A DNA stretch of 64,000 nucleotides from an uncultured Clostridia bacterium (GTDB taxonomy: Bacteria; Bacillota; Clostridia; Christensenellales; UBA1242), in NCBI GenBank assembly GCA_947649575.1, contig CANSRZ010000007.1:1-64000 (forward strand), written 5' to 3'. Position 1 is the stretch's first letter, and each line of letters opens with the position of its first letter. A program made the position numbers and the translations under genes. Below are positions 11,089 to 22,356 of this stretch, piece after piece. Below the pieces are notes generated by a model. The model was given only the letters and a program-made list of their open reading frames with translations. It ran no database searches and was not told the origin of the DNA.

Positions 11089-11871
11089 ATGAAAAGTCAA
11101 TATTCACTGCCAATAAAAGCTATAAAATCAAAAAAAGTACTGTTAATAAGTGCTTTTCTTTTGCTTTTTGGCGTTTGTTTGGCAATTGCTCATATAGTTT
11201 CAGCTTTGATTATCCCAACAAGTACGCAGGTTAATGCAAATCTTTCAACGCCAACATTCAAAATATATTTTATCTCACTCAGCAAATCGCAACTAGAAAA
11301 TTCAGCTTACTCGCTTGCTGGTGATTATCAAAAGCTTGGCGCTGGTGGCTATGTTTGGAAATATCAAGATTATTATCACGTAATTGCAAGCTGTTATGAA
11401 AAAGAAAATGATGCCGTGCTTGTGCAGAACAACATCAAGCTTAATCAAAATTTGGATAGCGAAATATTTTCAGTTGATTTTACACCGCTCTCATTTGCTG
11501 GCGACTATGAACAAGAACAGAAAAAAGTGCTTGCAAAAAGCCTTAAATCATTCTATATAACCTATCAGTCTCTTTATGATATAGCAATCAGCCTCGACAC
11601 AAATGTATATAATGATATCTCTGCACGTCTGGCAGTAAACTCTACCTATTCATCGCTAAACGCCATTGTCAAAGATTTTAATACAATCTTTGCTGACACC
11701 CAAACAGAGCCACTCAAAATCTTAGCCCATCACATGAATAAAGCAAACTCAATTTTAGAAAACTTATGCTCAGCAAAGCCCATAAATCAAGGTCAAACAT
11801 ATTCTTCACTTATCAAATATCGCTACACACAACTCTTGTCGACCTATTATGAACTGTTATCAAACTTTTAA
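11089..11871 (+). CDS. Membrane-anchored hypothetical protein, possible SPOR-like domain
   Basis: N-terminal TM; FKIYFISLSKSQLENSAYSLAGDYQKLGAGGYVWKYQDYYHVIASCYEKENDA has SPOR-like pattern. Confidence 0.55.
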   Translation: MKSQYSLPIKAIKSKKVLLISAFLLLFGVCLAIAHIVSALIIPTSTQVNANLSTPTFKIYFISLSKSQLENSAYSLAGDYQKLGAGGYVWKYQDYYHVIASCYEKENDAVLVQNNIKLNQNLDSEIFSVDFTPLSFAGDYEQEQKKVLAKSLKSFYITYQSLYDIAISLDTNVYNDISARLAVNSTYSSLNAIVKDFNTIFADTQTEPLKILAHHMNKANSILENLCSAKPINQGQTYSSLIKYRYTQLLSTYYELLSNF

Positions 11872-11887
11872 CCAGCCCAAGCACTGG
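11872..11887 (+). repeat. Short dispersed imperfect palindrome CCAGCCCAAGCACTGG
   Basis: Same motif recurs at 22449, 34429 and 51725. Confidence 0.5.
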
Positions 11888-12074
11888 TCACAATCCAACT
11901 ATTCGACGATTATCTATAAGCAAATATAATATATGATTATATCCGTTCTTAACAAACCAAAAACTAAACACTCCAGATGTTCGACGCCTATCTCGGCAAG
12001 CCATGGATTAATGCAAATCAAATTTTTGCATATTAAACAAAAATTCACAAAATCATTTCTCAACTTTAATAAAT

Positions 12075-12100
12075 AAAAAAACGCCAATGGCGTTTTTTAT
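12075..12100. terminator. Bidirectional Rho-independent terminator
   Basis: AAAAAACGCCAATGGCGTTTTTT. Confidence 0.8.
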
Positions 12101-12103
12101 TTA

Positions 12104-12790
12104 TTAACCAATTTCGATTACAGGTTCTGCTTTTGCATTCTCAATCACTTGGAAAGTTTTGCAAGATACTTCATAAGCCACGCGATCTTCATACACATCA
12201 GGTTGAACTTGCTTTTTATAGCCACGTGATTGAATGCGTCCCTCAAGTTCAATTTTAGTTCCAACGTCCAAGCGCCCCATAAACTGAGCGCTTTTCCCCC
12301 AAGAAATACAAGGAATATAATCTGATTTATTGTTGCTAACTCTGTTAACAGCCATAAGCGCGTCACAGATAACTCTGTTAAACGGAGTTCCTCTTAATAC
12401 TGGAGGCTTACAAATATAGCCAACAAGTTTAAGATAATTTGATTGTTCAATTTCTATTTTGTTTGCCTCACTTTCAGGCAAAATGTTTTTAGCAAAGAAA
12501 TATAAAATAAGTTTACTTCTGTCACCGATAAGTTTATTTAAACTTCTGTACTCTCCCGTCACAGCAATGTTTTTGCCCTCTTCAAGCTTTGCCATATCGT
12601 CAATCAGACGCTCGCCAATAGTCACTGGCAAAATGTCAACATTGTCTGATAATCGTTTTACTTCCAGCATAATTTCATAAAAGTTTTCGTCAAACGCCTC
12701 GTGCGTTTTAACAGGGCCTCTTACAATTTTACCTGCAAGCTGACCTGAATTTGAGTTTACTAGTTGTTCATTAAAAATACTTGTGTTCAT
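12104..12790 (-). CDS. Single-stranded DNA-binding protein-like (OB-fold) protein
   Basis: AVNRVSNNKSDYIPCISWGKSAQFMGRLDVGTKIELEGRIQSRGYKK. Confidence 0.85.
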   Translation of the reverse strand: MNTSIFNEQLVNSNSGQLAGKIVRGPVKTHEAFDENFYEIMLEVKRLSDNVDILPVTIGERLIDDMAKLEEGKNIAVTGEYRSLNKLIGDRSKLILYFFAKNILPESEANKIEIEQSNYLKLVGYICKPPVLRGTPFNRVICDALMAVNRVSNNKSDYIPCISWGKSAQFMGRLDVGTKIELEGRIQSRGYKKQVQPDVYEDRVAYEVSCKTFQVIENAKAEPVIEIG

Positions 12791-12807
12791 TAAAAATTTT
12801 CTCCTTA

Positions 12808-13572
12808 TTATTTTTTGATTTGTTTTCCTGTGCTGTCAATAACATAATTGTCATGATAAATTAATTCCCCAACACTTGTAACTTTATACCCTCTGTTTTT
12901 AAGATTTTCAAGTACCAATTTTGTAGATTGAACAACATTATCTGCGTTATTGTGCATCAAAATTATTGAGCCCTCACTTAAATTGTTCATAACACGAGAA
13001 TTAACATCAGCTGCTGAAAGCCCTTTCCAGTCAAGGCTGTCGATATTCCATTGAATAGTCTTCAATCCAAGATTGTCAGCAACAGAAATAACTGTGTTGT
13101 TATATGAGCCAAATGGCGCTCTAAAAAGATTAACCTCTTGACCAGTAATATCAGTTATTTTCTTCATAGATGTTTCAAGCTCACTCTTAACAGTGTCGGC
13201 ATTCTTTTTTGCAAGGTCTGGATGAGTATCAGTATGAGTTCCAATTTCCATACCCGCATCTTGAATAGCTTTCACTTTTTCTGGAAATTTGTCAATCCAA
13301 AAACCAACAAGAAAGAATGTTGCTTTGACATCATATTCTTTAAGAACAGCCAAAATATCCTCTGTTTTATCCGCACCCCAAGCGGCGTCATAAGAAATTG
13401 CCACCTTTTTCTCATCAGTTTGAACATTATAGATTGGCACAAGTCTTGTGCTTTGCCCGAAAAAGACATCAGCGCAAGCACCTCCGTTGAAAGAAATGGC
13501 TAAAAGAACTACAACAATAGCCATGCCAAGAACAATTTTGATAGTTCTCGATTTGATAACGCAAAACGGCAT
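12808..13572 (-). CDS. Polysaccharide deacetylase (NodB domain), possibly sporulation-type
   Basis: ISYDAAWG, TATFFLVGFW, IGTHTDTHPDL, FRAPFGSYN; start MPFCVIKSRT preferred. Confidence 0.9.
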   Translation of the reverse strand: MPFCVIKSRTIKIVLGMAIVVVLLAISFNGGACADVFFGQSTRLVPIYNVQTDEKKVAISYDAAWGADKTEDILAVLKEYDVKATFFLVGFWIDKFPEKVKAIQDAGMEIGTHTDTHPDLAKKNADTVKSELETSMKKITDITGQEVNLFRAPFGSYNNTVISVADNLGLKTIQWNIDSLDWKGLSAADVNSRVMNNLSEGSIILMHNNADNVVQSTKLVLENLKNRGYKVTSVGELIYHDNYVIDSTGKQIKK

Positions 13573-13761
13573 AACAAACCTCACTTTTAAATATAAAACT
13601 TTGCTTAAATTTTCACAAGGCGGATTTTGCCGAAATATTGCTAAATATGTCAGCCCCTGTCGAAAGTTAAAGCCTAAGGTAAATATATTTTTTGAACTCA
13701 AAAATATGACAAAAAGTAAACAAAAAAAGAACTATTTTCAAAATAGTCCTTTTCTTTATTA

Positions 13762-16260
13762 TTAAATTATAAAGTTTTGAATTGAGAAGAATTTTTTCTT
13801 TATAATCTCATTTCCTGTTGTCAAGCGCTCGCTTTCTGGGATTTTCTTGGTTTCAAGCGGAAGTATTTTTAGCCCGAAATCTACGGCAAGCACACAGCCA
13901 TCCCCTTTGCAAGCATAGACAATTTCAGTTGAGCCTTTTGCAAAGTTGATATATTTAAGCCCCTTTCTATATCTCTGCGACAATGGGAATTGAGATAGAT
14001 TAATCCTCTTGATATAGCCGTTATTTGTCACGCAAACAACTGTTCCAAAGTCAGCCTGACCAGCAAATACAACGCTGTCGTCTCCCTCCAAATTAACGCC
14101 TTTAACCCCGCCAGAAACACGACCTTGAACAGGCACTTCACTTGTTTCAAAGTTAAGTGACATGCCAAGTCTTGTCAACATCAACACACCTTTGCCTTGT
14201 TTATCAACTTCAACGCCAATAACTTCATCCTTATCCGCCACCTTAGCAACCTGATAGAAAGTTTTATTAACAACGCAGTCGTCAAAAGCAGATTTTTTAA
14301 TCATTCCACCCTTAGTGAAGAACAACAAATCACCACCTTTTTGAACAGGCAAGATTTTGATAACATGTTCATCAACCTTAGCGCCCTTTTCTATGCTAGA
14401 AAGAGTATAGCCTTTTTCTCTAAGTTTGCAATCTCTGAGTTTGTCCACTTGAACCTTAAAGCAGTTGCCAAGATTTGTGAACATAAGCACTGTTTCATTG
14501 CCTGCAAAACTGTAAACTTGTGTATGAACATCAGTGATTGTTGAATTGTCATTCAAATTCTTTTGCGACATTGAATAATTTTTAGCACTCACCTTTTTGA
14601 TAGTTTTGCCAGCGCTGAGAGCAATAACATAATTTTTATCCTCTTGACCGTCATTAGGATTATTGTTTTCTTCAATCTTAATTTCCGCAGATTTCAAGAT
14701 ATGACTACGACGTGGAGTTGCATAATTTTTCTTAATTTCCAAGAGTTCTTTCTTAACAACGTCATATTGCATTTTCTTAGAAGCCAAAATGCTTTCATAA
14801 AGAGCAATCTTGGCTTTAAGCTCTTTAAGTTCCTCTTCAAGCTTATTAACTTCCAAATTGACAAGTCTTGCAAGACGCATATCAAGTATTGCCTGAGCTT
14901 GACGTTCAGAAAGCTTAAACTTTTCACGCAGTCTTTGTTTTGCTTCACTAACACTGACTGAAGTTTTGATAATCTTGATAACAGCGTCAATATTTTTTAT
15001 AGCAATCAAAAGTCCTTCAACAATATGAGCGCGCTCTTTTGCTGCGTTAAGGTCAAACTTAGTTCTTCTTATAATAATCTCACGCTGATAAGCTGTGTAA
15101 TAAGAGATTATCTCCATCAAGCCCATTTGTTTAGGCTTTCCGCCAGCGATTGCCACCATATTGATAGCAAAAGAAGATTGCAAAGCTGTTGATTTATACA
15201 GATTTTCCAAAATCTTTTTAGGCTTTGCGTCTTTCTTTAATTTTATAACGGCGCGCATTCCGTGTCTATCACTTTCATCGCGGATTTCTTGAATAGCCGA
15301 ATATTTCTCTTTTTCAGTTTCTTTAAGTTCTGCAATTTTTTGAAGCAATTGTGCTTTGTTCACTTGATAAGGCAGTTCTGTGATAACAATGCTTGTTTTA
15401 TCACCCGCTGTTTCCAACGCCACTTTTGCCCTCATGATAATCTTGCCCTTGCCTGTCGAATAAGCACTTTCAAGTCCGTCGCCAAGGATTAATTCTCCGC
15501 CTGTTGGGAAATCTGGAGCTTTGATAATCTTCATCATCTCAGCAAGTTTTATGCTTGGACTGTCAATATAAGCAACAACGCCGTCAATAACTTCACCTAA
15601 GTTATGTGGCGGAATATTTGTAGCAACGCCAACAGCAATACCTGACGCACCATTGACCAAAAGGTTTGGAAATCTGCCTGGAAGCATATCAGGCTCTTTT
15701 AAAGTATCATCAAAGTTCAAGCTCCAACGAACAGTTTCTTTGTCAAGGTCACGGAGAAGTTCAAGTGCCAGCGGAGCCATTCTTGCTTCTGTATAACGCA
15801 TAGCAGCTGGGCTATCCCCGTCGATTGACCCAAAGTTTCCATGGCCGTCAACAAGAGGAGCGCGAAGCACAAAATCTTGGCTCATACGGCACATTGCGTC
15901 ATAGACCGAGCTATCGCCATGCGGATGATATTTACCCAAGCAGTCACCCACAAGACGTGCTGATTTTCTATAAGGTTTATCAGGAGTCATGCCAAGTTCA
16001 AGCATAGCATACAAAATACGACGTTGAACAGGTTTAAGGCCGTCCTCAACACGAGGAAGTGCTCTATCCATAACTACTGTTTCAGTGTAAGGAATCATTG
16101 ATTCATGCAAAACAGCGCGGAGAGATTTTGATATAATACCAGTATTCCCCTCGTTATTATCGCCAGCATCAGAAAGACCCCATTCATCGGTCTTATTTTC
16201 TTCATCTCCGAGCATGCTCATTTGCCCGTCAATAATTCCGTTATTTAATTCATCACTCAT
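13762..16260 (-). CDS. gyrA: Type IIA DNA topoisomerase subunit A (GyrA/ParC)
   Basis: [46 protein letters not shown]; GyrA vs ParC not resolved. Confidence 0.85.
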   Translation of the reverse strand: MSDELNNGIIDGQMSMLGDEENKTDEWGLSDAGDNNEGNTGIISKSLRAVLHESMIPYTETVVMDRALPRVEDGLKPVQRRILYAMLELGMTPDKPYRKSARLVGDCLGKYHPHGDSSVYDAMCRMSQDFVLRAPLVDGHGNFGSIDGDSPAAMRYTEARMAPLALELLRDLDKETVRWSLNFDDTLKEPDMLPGRFPNLLVNGASGIAVGVATNIPPHNLGEVIDGVVAYIDSPSIKLAEMMKIIKAPDFPTGGELILGDGLESAYSTGKGKIIMRAKVALETAGDKTSIVITELPYQVNKAQLLQKIAELKETEKEKYSAIQEIRDESDRHGMRAVIKLKKDAKPKKILENLYKSTALQSSFAINMVAIAGGKPKQMGLMEIISYYTAYQREIIIRRTKFDLNAAKERAHIVEGLLIAIKNIDAVIKIIKTSVSVSEAKQRLREKFKLSERQAQAILDMRLARLVNLEVNKLEEELKELKAKIALYESILASKKMQYDVVKKELLEIKKNYATPRRSHILKSAEIKIEENNNPNDGQEDKNYVIALSAGKTIKKVSAKNYSMSQKNLNDNSTITDVHTQVYSFAGNETVLMFTNLGNCFKVQVDKLRDCKLREKGYTLSSIEKGAKVDEHVIKILPVQKGGDLLFFTKGGMIKKSAFDDCVVNKTFYQVAKVADKDEVIGVEVDKQGKGVLMLTRLGMSLNFETSEVPVQGRVSGGVKGVNLEGDDSVVFAGQADFGTVVCVTNNGYIKRINLSQFPLSQRYRKGLKYINFAKGSTEIVYACKGDGCVLAVDFGLKILPLETKKIPESERLTTGNEIIKKKFFSIQNFII

Positions 16261-16441
16261 TTTCACCTCCCACAAGCTTAACGCTTGGCGATTGTATAAA
16301 ATCTTTATTCAAAGTCAAAATTTATTTGTTCAAGAACCAAATGTTAGACAATTATCTGCAAACTGTAATCAAATGCAAAGTGCAATCGTTCACAAGCCAA
16401 ATATTTGCACCCATTTTAATAATTTTGCAAAATCTGGCTCG

Positions 16442-18397
16442 CTATTTACTTTCTTTATAATTCTTGATAAAATCGTCCTCTCTATCAAAGTTGGCATGCT
16501 GATTGATATATGCTTTTCTGGCTTCAATGTTATCACCCATAAGCGTTGACACCATTTTTTCAGCCTCAGCCGCGTCCTCAATGGTCACTTGCACAAGCGT
16601 TCTATTTTCAGGATCCATAGTTGTTTCCCAAAGTTGTTCAGGGTTCATCTCGCCAAGACCTTTGTATCGCTGAATTAGATAGTTTTTGCCTGCTCGCTGT
16701 GTAGCCATAGGCAGTTCAGCATCGGAATAAACATATTCGCAATAGTCTTTTTTATAAACCTTATACAAAGGAGGCATTCCAATATATACATGCCCGTCAT
16801 TGATAAGTTCTCGCATATAGCGGAAGAAGAATGTCAAAAGTATTGCACGGATATGCGCACCGTCTTGGTCAGCATCGGAAAGAATAATAACTTTGTTATA
16901 ACGCAAAGTAGACAAATCAAAATCTTCACCAAAACCTGTATCAAGCGCTGAAATAATAGTTCTAATTTCTTCGTTTGCAAGCACTTGGTCAATACGCTTT
17001 TTCTCTGCGTTCAAAGGCTTTCCTCTTAAAGGCAAGATAGCTTGGAAACGTCTATCTCTTCCTTGCTTTGCACTGCCTCCCGCAGAATCACCCTCAACAA
17101 TAAACAGTTCACTTTTTGTTCTATCTCTTGAAGTTGATGCTGCAAGCTTGCCAACAAGGTTAAAGTTTTCAGCTGAGTTCTTTGCACGTGTAAGTTCTTT
17201 TGCCTTTTTGGCAGCAATTCTCACTTTTGCCGCACCTTTGGCTTTGTTGACAATAATTTCGCCAATCATAGCATTTTTCTTATCTGCCAAAAACTTAGCA
17301 AGTTCTTTAACAGTCAAAGTTTCAACTGAGGTTTTAGCCTCAGGATTGCCAAGCTTAGTCTTGGTCTGTCCCTCAAATTGGACATTGTTCATTTTAACAT
17401 TCAAAACAACAGTTATTCCCTCTCTGAAGTCCTCACCCAAAAGATTGTCCTCTTTGTCTTTCAAAAAACCTTCGCTTCTCGCAAAATCATTCATCACTTT
17501 TGTGAAAGCACTCTTAAAGCCAGTTTCGTGAGTTCCACCCTCGATTGTCGGAATGTTGTTTACAAACGAGAAAGAGTTTTCTGTATAACTATCAGTATAT
17601 ATAAAAGCAACTTCCAAGTCAAAATTTTTCTCTTCAGCATGAAAATACACAGGCTTTGAGTACATCTTGTTTTTGCCCTCAACAAGATATGTCACAAAGT
17701 CTGCAATTCCGCCCTCAAAATGAAAAACTTCACTGCTTCCAGTGTTTTCATCATTTAAAATAAGTTTAAGCCCTTTGTTTAAGAAAGCAAGTTCCCTTGC
17801 TCTAACGGCAATCGTGTCATAGTTAAAAGTCAATTCTCCAAACATTGCGCTGTCAGGCAAGAATGTTACGCGCGTTCCTGACTTGTCCGTCTTGCCCACT
17901 TCGCGAAGAGGATATTCAGGCTTCCCGCTATGCATTTTGCCGTCGTCACCCAAATAAGAATGAAATTTTATTTCATATTCCTTGCCATTTTTGAAAACTT
18001 CAACTTTGCACCATTTTGATAATGCGTTTGTGACCGATGCACCAACGCCGTGAAGCCCGCCAGAAAATTTATAGTTGGAATTGTTAAACTTTCCGCCCGC
18101 ATGCAAAGTGGTGTAAACAACCTCAACGCCAGATTTGTGAAGAGTTGGATGCATATCAACTGGGATACCGCGTCCATTATCTTCAACGGTTGCACTGCCG
18201 TCTTTGTTAAGAGTTATAGAAATTGTGTCGCCATAACCATTCGCAATTTCATCAATAGCATTATCCACAATTTCCCACAAAAGATGATGTAAGCCTTTGA
18301 TGCCAGTTGTGCCGATGTACATGCCAGGACGAAGCCTAACCGCATCAAGTCCCTCAAGCACGACAATGTCTTTTGAATCATAATTTTGTTCAGCCAT
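16442..18397 (-). CDS. gyrB: Type IIA DNA topoisomerase subunit B (GyrB/ParE)
   Basis: VLEGLDAVRLRPGMYIG, EGDSAGGSAKQGRDR, ILSDADQDGAHIR. Confidence 0.88.
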   Translation of the reverse strand: MAEQNYDSKDIVVLEGLDAVRLRPGMYIGTTGIKGLHHLLWEIVDNAIDEIANGYGDTISITLNKDGSATVEDNGRGIPVDMHPTLHKSGVEVVYTTLHAGGKFNNSNYKFSGGLHGVGASVTNALSKWCKVEVFKNGKEYEIKFHSYLGDDGKMHSGKPEYPLREVGKTDKSGTRVTFLPDSAMFGELTFNYDTIAVRARELAFLNKGLKLILNDENTGSSEVFHFEGGIADFVTYLVEGKNKMYSKPVYFHAEEKNFDLEVAFIYTDSYTENSFSFVNNIPTIEGGTHETGFKSAFTKVMNDFARSEGFLKDKEDNLLGEDFREGITVVLNVKMNNVQFEGQTKTKLGNPEAKTSVETLTVKELAKFLADKKNAMIGEIIVNKAKGAAKVRIAAKKAKELTRAKNSAENFNLVGKLAASTSRDRTKSELFIVEGDSAGGSAKQGRDRRFQAILPLRGKPLNAEKKRIDQVLANEEIRTIISALDTGFGEDFDLSTLRYNKVIILSDADQDGAHIRAILLTFFFRYMRELINDGHVYIGMPPLYKVYKKDYCEYVYSDAELPMATQRAGKNYLIQRYKGLGEMNPEQLWETTMDPENRTLVQVTIEDAAEAEKMVSTLMGDNIEARKAYINQHANFDREDDFIKNYKESK

Positions 18398-18662
18398 AAA
18401 AACTCCTTGTTATGGATTATTTATATAACAAGTATAACAAAATTTTTTTAATAATAAAAACAAATTTGCATGATTTTTACAATAAAAATAAGTAATTTTT
18501 AAATTTTTCGTTCTTTCTATCATTCAGTAAACGCCTATGCCAAAAGTTTGAATTAATGCATATTTATATATTTTTTAGTATATTTATACATGCATTTTCT
18601 CTATGCTTCTTTGATAAATAATTTACTCTTGTTATGCATAAAATATCAACAAGGAGAAAAAT

Positions 18663-19721
18663 ATGAAAAAAATTGTTTTGACTGGTGGTGGAACTGCTGG
18701 GCATATTTATCCTGCTTTGGCTGTTGCAGAAAATTTGGGCATGGATTATGAGGTTCATTTTGTGGGCGGAAGCGGAATGGAAAAGGCAATCTTAGCAAAA
18801 GAAAAGAATATAACTTTTCACGAAATTAGAACTGTTAAATTGCAAAGAAAATTAACTTTTAAAAATCTATTAATTCCTTTCAAATTATGGTCAGCTGTTA
18901 AGGATGCGAAAAAAGTTTTAAAAGAAATTCAGCCAAATATTATTTTTTCAAAAGGCGGTTTTGTTTCAGTGCCAACTGTTATCGCTGGCAAAAAATTAGG
19001 TATTCCAATTGTTAGTCATGAAAGCGATTTATCTTTTGGTCTTGCAAACAAAATTATCCTCAAACATTGCAATGTGATGTGTTGCGCCTTTCGCGAAACT
19101 GCCAAAAACAAAAAATGCGTTTTCACTGGTCAGCCTATTCGAAATAAGGTTTTCAAGGGCAACAGAAGCAATATTTTAAAGCAAGGCTGTTTTGATAACT
19201 CGCTTCCAAATCTGCTTGTGATTGGAGGCTCGCTGGGTGCAAAATTTATCAATGAACAAATTTGGAAAAACTTAGATGAGTTAACTCAAAAATATAATAT
19301 TGTTCACATAGCAGGCAAACAAGCAACAGAAAAACATGAGCATAAAAATTACATCCAAGTTGACTATGCTGAAAACATTGGCGATTTCTATGCCTTTGCT
19401 GATTATGCAATTTCGCGCGCTGGCTCTGGTGTTATAAATGAGTTATTGGCTCTGCGCATTCCTGCCCTTTTAATACCATTATCAAAAGCTTGCTCACGCG
19501 GAGATCAAATAGAAAACGCAAAACTTTTTCAAAAAATGGGCATTGCTGAAATGCTAGAAGAAGAAAAATGTGATAATAAAAATTTATTTAATAAGCTTGA
19601 TAATTTAATAAAAAATTGTGAAAAACTTAAAAAAAACATGAATTTAACGCAAAATTTCAATTCTAGCCAAGAAATTGTTAAAATTATAAGCAAAACTGAA
19701 AAGAAAAATCCTCTTGCGTAA
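18663..19721 (+). CDS. murG: UDP-GlcNAc-undecaprenoyl-PP-MurNAc-pentapeptide GlcNAc transferase MurG
   Basis: TGGGTAGHIYPALAVAE; GGSLGAKFIN; SRAGSGVINELLALRIPALLIPL. Confidence 0.95.
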   Translation: MKKIVLTGGGTAGHIYPALAVAENLGMDYEVHFVGGSGMEKAILAKEKNITFHEIRTVKLQRKLTFKNLLIPFKLWSAVKDAKKVLKEIQPNIIFSKGGFVSVPTVIAGKKLGIPIVSHESDLSFGLANKIILKHCNVMCCAFRETAKNKKCVFTGQPIRNKVFKGNRSNILKQGCFDNSLPNLLVIGGSLGAKFINEQIWKNLDELTQKYNIVHIAGKQATEKHEHKNYIQVDYAENIGDFYAFADYAISRAGSGVINELLALRIPALLIPLSKACSRGDQIENAKLFQKMGIAEMLEEEKCDNKNLFNKLDNLIKNCEKLKKNMNLTQNFNSSQEIVKIISKTEKKNPLA

Positions 19722-19766
19722 ATTGTTAAAAAAGAAAGTAATATATCAAAATTTGATATATTACTT

Positions 19767-20906
19767 TTATATTAAAGTGCTTAAATTTGGATAGCCATAA
19801 CCCTCAAAATTTTTGTTTAATGTGATTGGCTTGCACACCGATATCAATTTTTCTTTAATATAGCGTGGTTTTAAGTATGGATTTTTCTCAAGCAGTAAAC
19901 ATGCCATACCAGCTATCATAGGCGTTGCCACGCTTGTTCCGCTAAGCTTTGTATAGAAGTCAGAAATTCCGCAAGAAGTGATGTCAACAGACGGCGCAAC
20001 AAGGTCAGGTTTAAATCTTTTAAAGGCAGGGCCTCGTGAAGAAAAATCTGCAATCTCAAAAAAATTCTCTTCAAAATTGTCGTCAATTCTGTTATCGTCA
20101 AAGCCTCCAACCGTGATAATTTGACTGCTTACGCCAGGGCTTTTTATGGTCTGATATTCAGGACCGCTATTGCCCGCCGCAGCAACAACAGTAATCCCCT
20201 CTTGCCATAACGCTTCCGCCCCACTCATTATAGGATCATTATAGCCAAGCGGTTCACTGCCAAAACTCATGCACACAACTTTGATGTTGTACTTCTCATG
20301 ATTTTGATAAACCCATTCCATGGCGTCCAAAATTTTATCAGCAGAGGCTTCCCCTAATCCGTTCAAAGCTTTTAATGAAATGATATCCGCGCATGGAGCA
20401 ACTCCGCAAAATTTGCCTCCTGAAAGCACGCCTCCGCCAGCACAAACTCCTGCAACAAAAGTTCCATGTCCATTGTCGTCATAATTTTTTTCTTTATCCA
20501 ATATGAAATCTTTAAAAAATTTTATACGCTTCTCGCCAATCAAAAAATCCGCATGCGATGATATGCCAGTATCTATAAAAGCAATTGTAATGCCTTTGCC
20601 AGTAAGCGAAGTTTTGTCAACCCCCAAAATCTTTTTTGACACATCAATAAGCACACTGGCACAGGCTACTGAATAGATTTTGCTTACACTTGCCAATGAA
20701 GAAATTGCAAATAGCTGAGCCCTTGTTATCAAAACGCGAAAAGAATTTATGAATAAATATTCATGCAATATTTTGATCTGTTTATGTAAAAAATAGTGCT
20801 TTGCTCTATTAAAATTTCTTGCTTGAACAATACATTCAATCTCACAAACTTTTGAGAACGCTTGCACTTTGCCAAGCAAAGTTTTGTCAATTTTATCTAA
20901 ATTCAT
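19767..20906 (-). CDS. S8 family (subtilisin-like) serine peptidase, no obvious signal peptide
   Basis: AFIDTGISSH, GHGTFVAGV, LSGTSVATPMIAG. Confidence 0.94.
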   Translation of the reverse strand: MNLDKIDKTLLGKVQAFSKVCEIECIVQARNFNRAKHYFLHKQIKILHEYLFINSFRVLITRAQLFAISSLASVSKIYSVACASVLIDVSKKILGVDKTSLTGKGITIAFIDTGISSHADFLIGEKRIKFFKDFILDKEKNYDDNGHGTFVAGVCAGGGVLSGGKFCGVAPCADIISLKALNGLGEASADKILDAMEWVYQNHEKYNIKVVCMSFGSEPLGYNDPIMSGAEALWQEGITVVAAAGNSGPEYQTIKSPGVSSQIITVGGFDDNRIDDNFEENFFEIADFSSRGPAFKRFKPDLVAPSVDITSCGISDFYTKLSGTSVATPMIAGMACLLLEKNPYLKPRYIKEKLISVCKPITLNKNFEGYGYPNLSTLI

Positions 20907-21208
20907 CTTAATGTGTTCAACATCCTTTTTAAATTTTCAAAATCTTTTTCTGGCAAATAGCCTCTTAACCCCTCAACCTGAGACAGCAAGTTATTGAAAT
21001 CAAATGAGCCATTTTGTTTTTGTTTAAAAACCTCTTGATATAATTTTGCAGTTGCCTCTTCCTGTGAAAGATTTTTGATTTTGTTGTATTCACTCATGAC
21101 ATCATCTTGAACGCTTGCGTTATAAAAATTTGCATTTGAATTAACGTTTGCTTGCTTTTCTTCTCGTTTTATGTTTTGCTCTCCAAAACTTGATAAACTG
21201 TTTCTCAT
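20903..21208 (-). CDS. Hypothetical protein, translationally coupled to S8 peptidase
   Basis: RBS aggaggc before ATG at 21208; ATGA overlap with peptidase start. Confidence 0.65.
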   Translation of the reverse strand: MRNSLSSFGEQNIKREEKQANVNSNANFYNASVQDDVMSEYNKIKNLSQEEATAKLYQEVFKQKQNGSFDFNNLLSQVEGLRGYLPEKDFENLKRMLNTLR

Positions 21209-21286
21209 TTTGCCTCCTATTTCATTATATGAATGCAACACAAAATGTTGATGCACTATTTTTGCAACACAAGAATATATAAAAAT

Positions 21287-21700
21287 ATGGATAATAATAT
21301 TTTGCAAATGCTTAGCGGGCTTATGAACAATAATTCCGCTCAAAATTTCAATAATTCTAATACCTCACATCAAACACCTCTCTATCCAGTTGAGGCATAT
21401 TCTTTTTCAAACTCGCAAAACAATCAGAGTTTCAGCCAAGTCAATAATGAAAATAATTCAACCAATATAAACAGCATGCTTCCCCTTTTAATGTCAATGA
21501 TGAACCAAGGAAATGGCAATCAATTTGAAGCTTTAACAAAATTGTTTTCAAACTCTTCTGGCAGTCAAGACATCTCTTCTTTAGCCACACTGTTTTCTTC
21601 CTTAAATAAGAAAAAAAAGGAAGAAAAAAAAGAAGAGCCAACTTCTTCTATTCAAGAATTGCAAGCAGGTTCTCTTCCTCAAAATGATATTATTTTTTAA
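21287..21700 (+). CDS. Asn/Ser/Gln-rich low-complexity hypothetical protein
   Basis: Continuous ORF MDNNILQMLSGLMNNNSAQNFNNSN... Confidence 0.55.
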   Translation: MDNNILQMLSGLMNNNSAQNFNNSNTSHQTPLYPVEAYSFSNSQNNQSFSQVNNENNSTNINSMLPLLMSMMNQGNGNQFEALTKLFSNSSGSQDISSLATLFSSLNKKKKEEKKEEPTSSIQELQAGSLPQNDIIF

Positions 21701-21702
21701 AT

Positions 21703-22356
21703 TTAGTTATCCAAACTTTCAACAACAGAGCCGTTTTTAAAATATACATTGCGTTTGCAAAGTTTTTGTGCAATTTCTGGTTTTGTAGTAGCAATCAATA
21801 AAGTTGTGCCTTTTTTCTTCAAACCTTTAATCAAATCAATAATAACCTCTTTGGTTGCTTCTCCTATGCCATCAAAAATATTATCAATCATCAAAAGTTC
21901 AAGCTCGCGGAACATCAGCCTTATAAAAGATAACACATATTTTTCATCCAAAGATAAATCTTTAACCTTTGTGTCTTTCAACTTTTCAAGTGAATAGTCT
22001 ATAAGCGTTTGATTTATTTTGTTTTCAAGTTCGCTTGAGCTGACTCCCCTTTTTTTAAGGATATATTTAAAATTTTCATAAACAGTTTTCTTTTCCAAAA
22101 ATACAGGCGTTGCAGGAACATATCCAGCACTGATATCAGTTTTATAGTTCAATTTTTTAAGCGGAATATCTTTAATATACACTTCACCTTTTGTAGGTTT
22201 TTCTAGTTTTGCAAGAACTCTAAGCAAAGTTGTCTTTCCGCTTTCATCTTCACCAACAAGCGCAACACTTTCGCCCTGCTCCACTTTCAGATTAATGTCA
22301 TAAAGCGCAAAATATTCCCTTGTGAACTTCAAAAACAGATTTTTAACCTCTAACAT
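21703..22356 (-). CDS. ABC-type ATP-binding protein with degenerate catalytic motifs
   Basis: Walker A GEDESGKTT; signature LSLDE instead of LSGGQ; Walker B LLMIDN. Confidence 0.85.
   Translation of the reverse strand: MLEVKNLFLKFTREYFALYDINLKVEQGESVALVGEDESGKTTLLRVLAKLEKPTKGEVYIKDIPLKKLNYKTDISAGYVPATPVFLEKKTVYENFKYILKKRGVSSSELENKINQTLIDYSLEKLKDTKVKDLSLDEKYVLSFIRLMFRELELLMIDNIFDGIGEATKEVIIDLIKGLKKKGTTLLIATTKPEIAQKLCKRNVYFKNGSVVESLDN

Noticed and set aside
13138-18292. Forward ORFs opposite the deacetylase and gyrase-type genes
   Set aside because: Antisense shadows without domain similarity.
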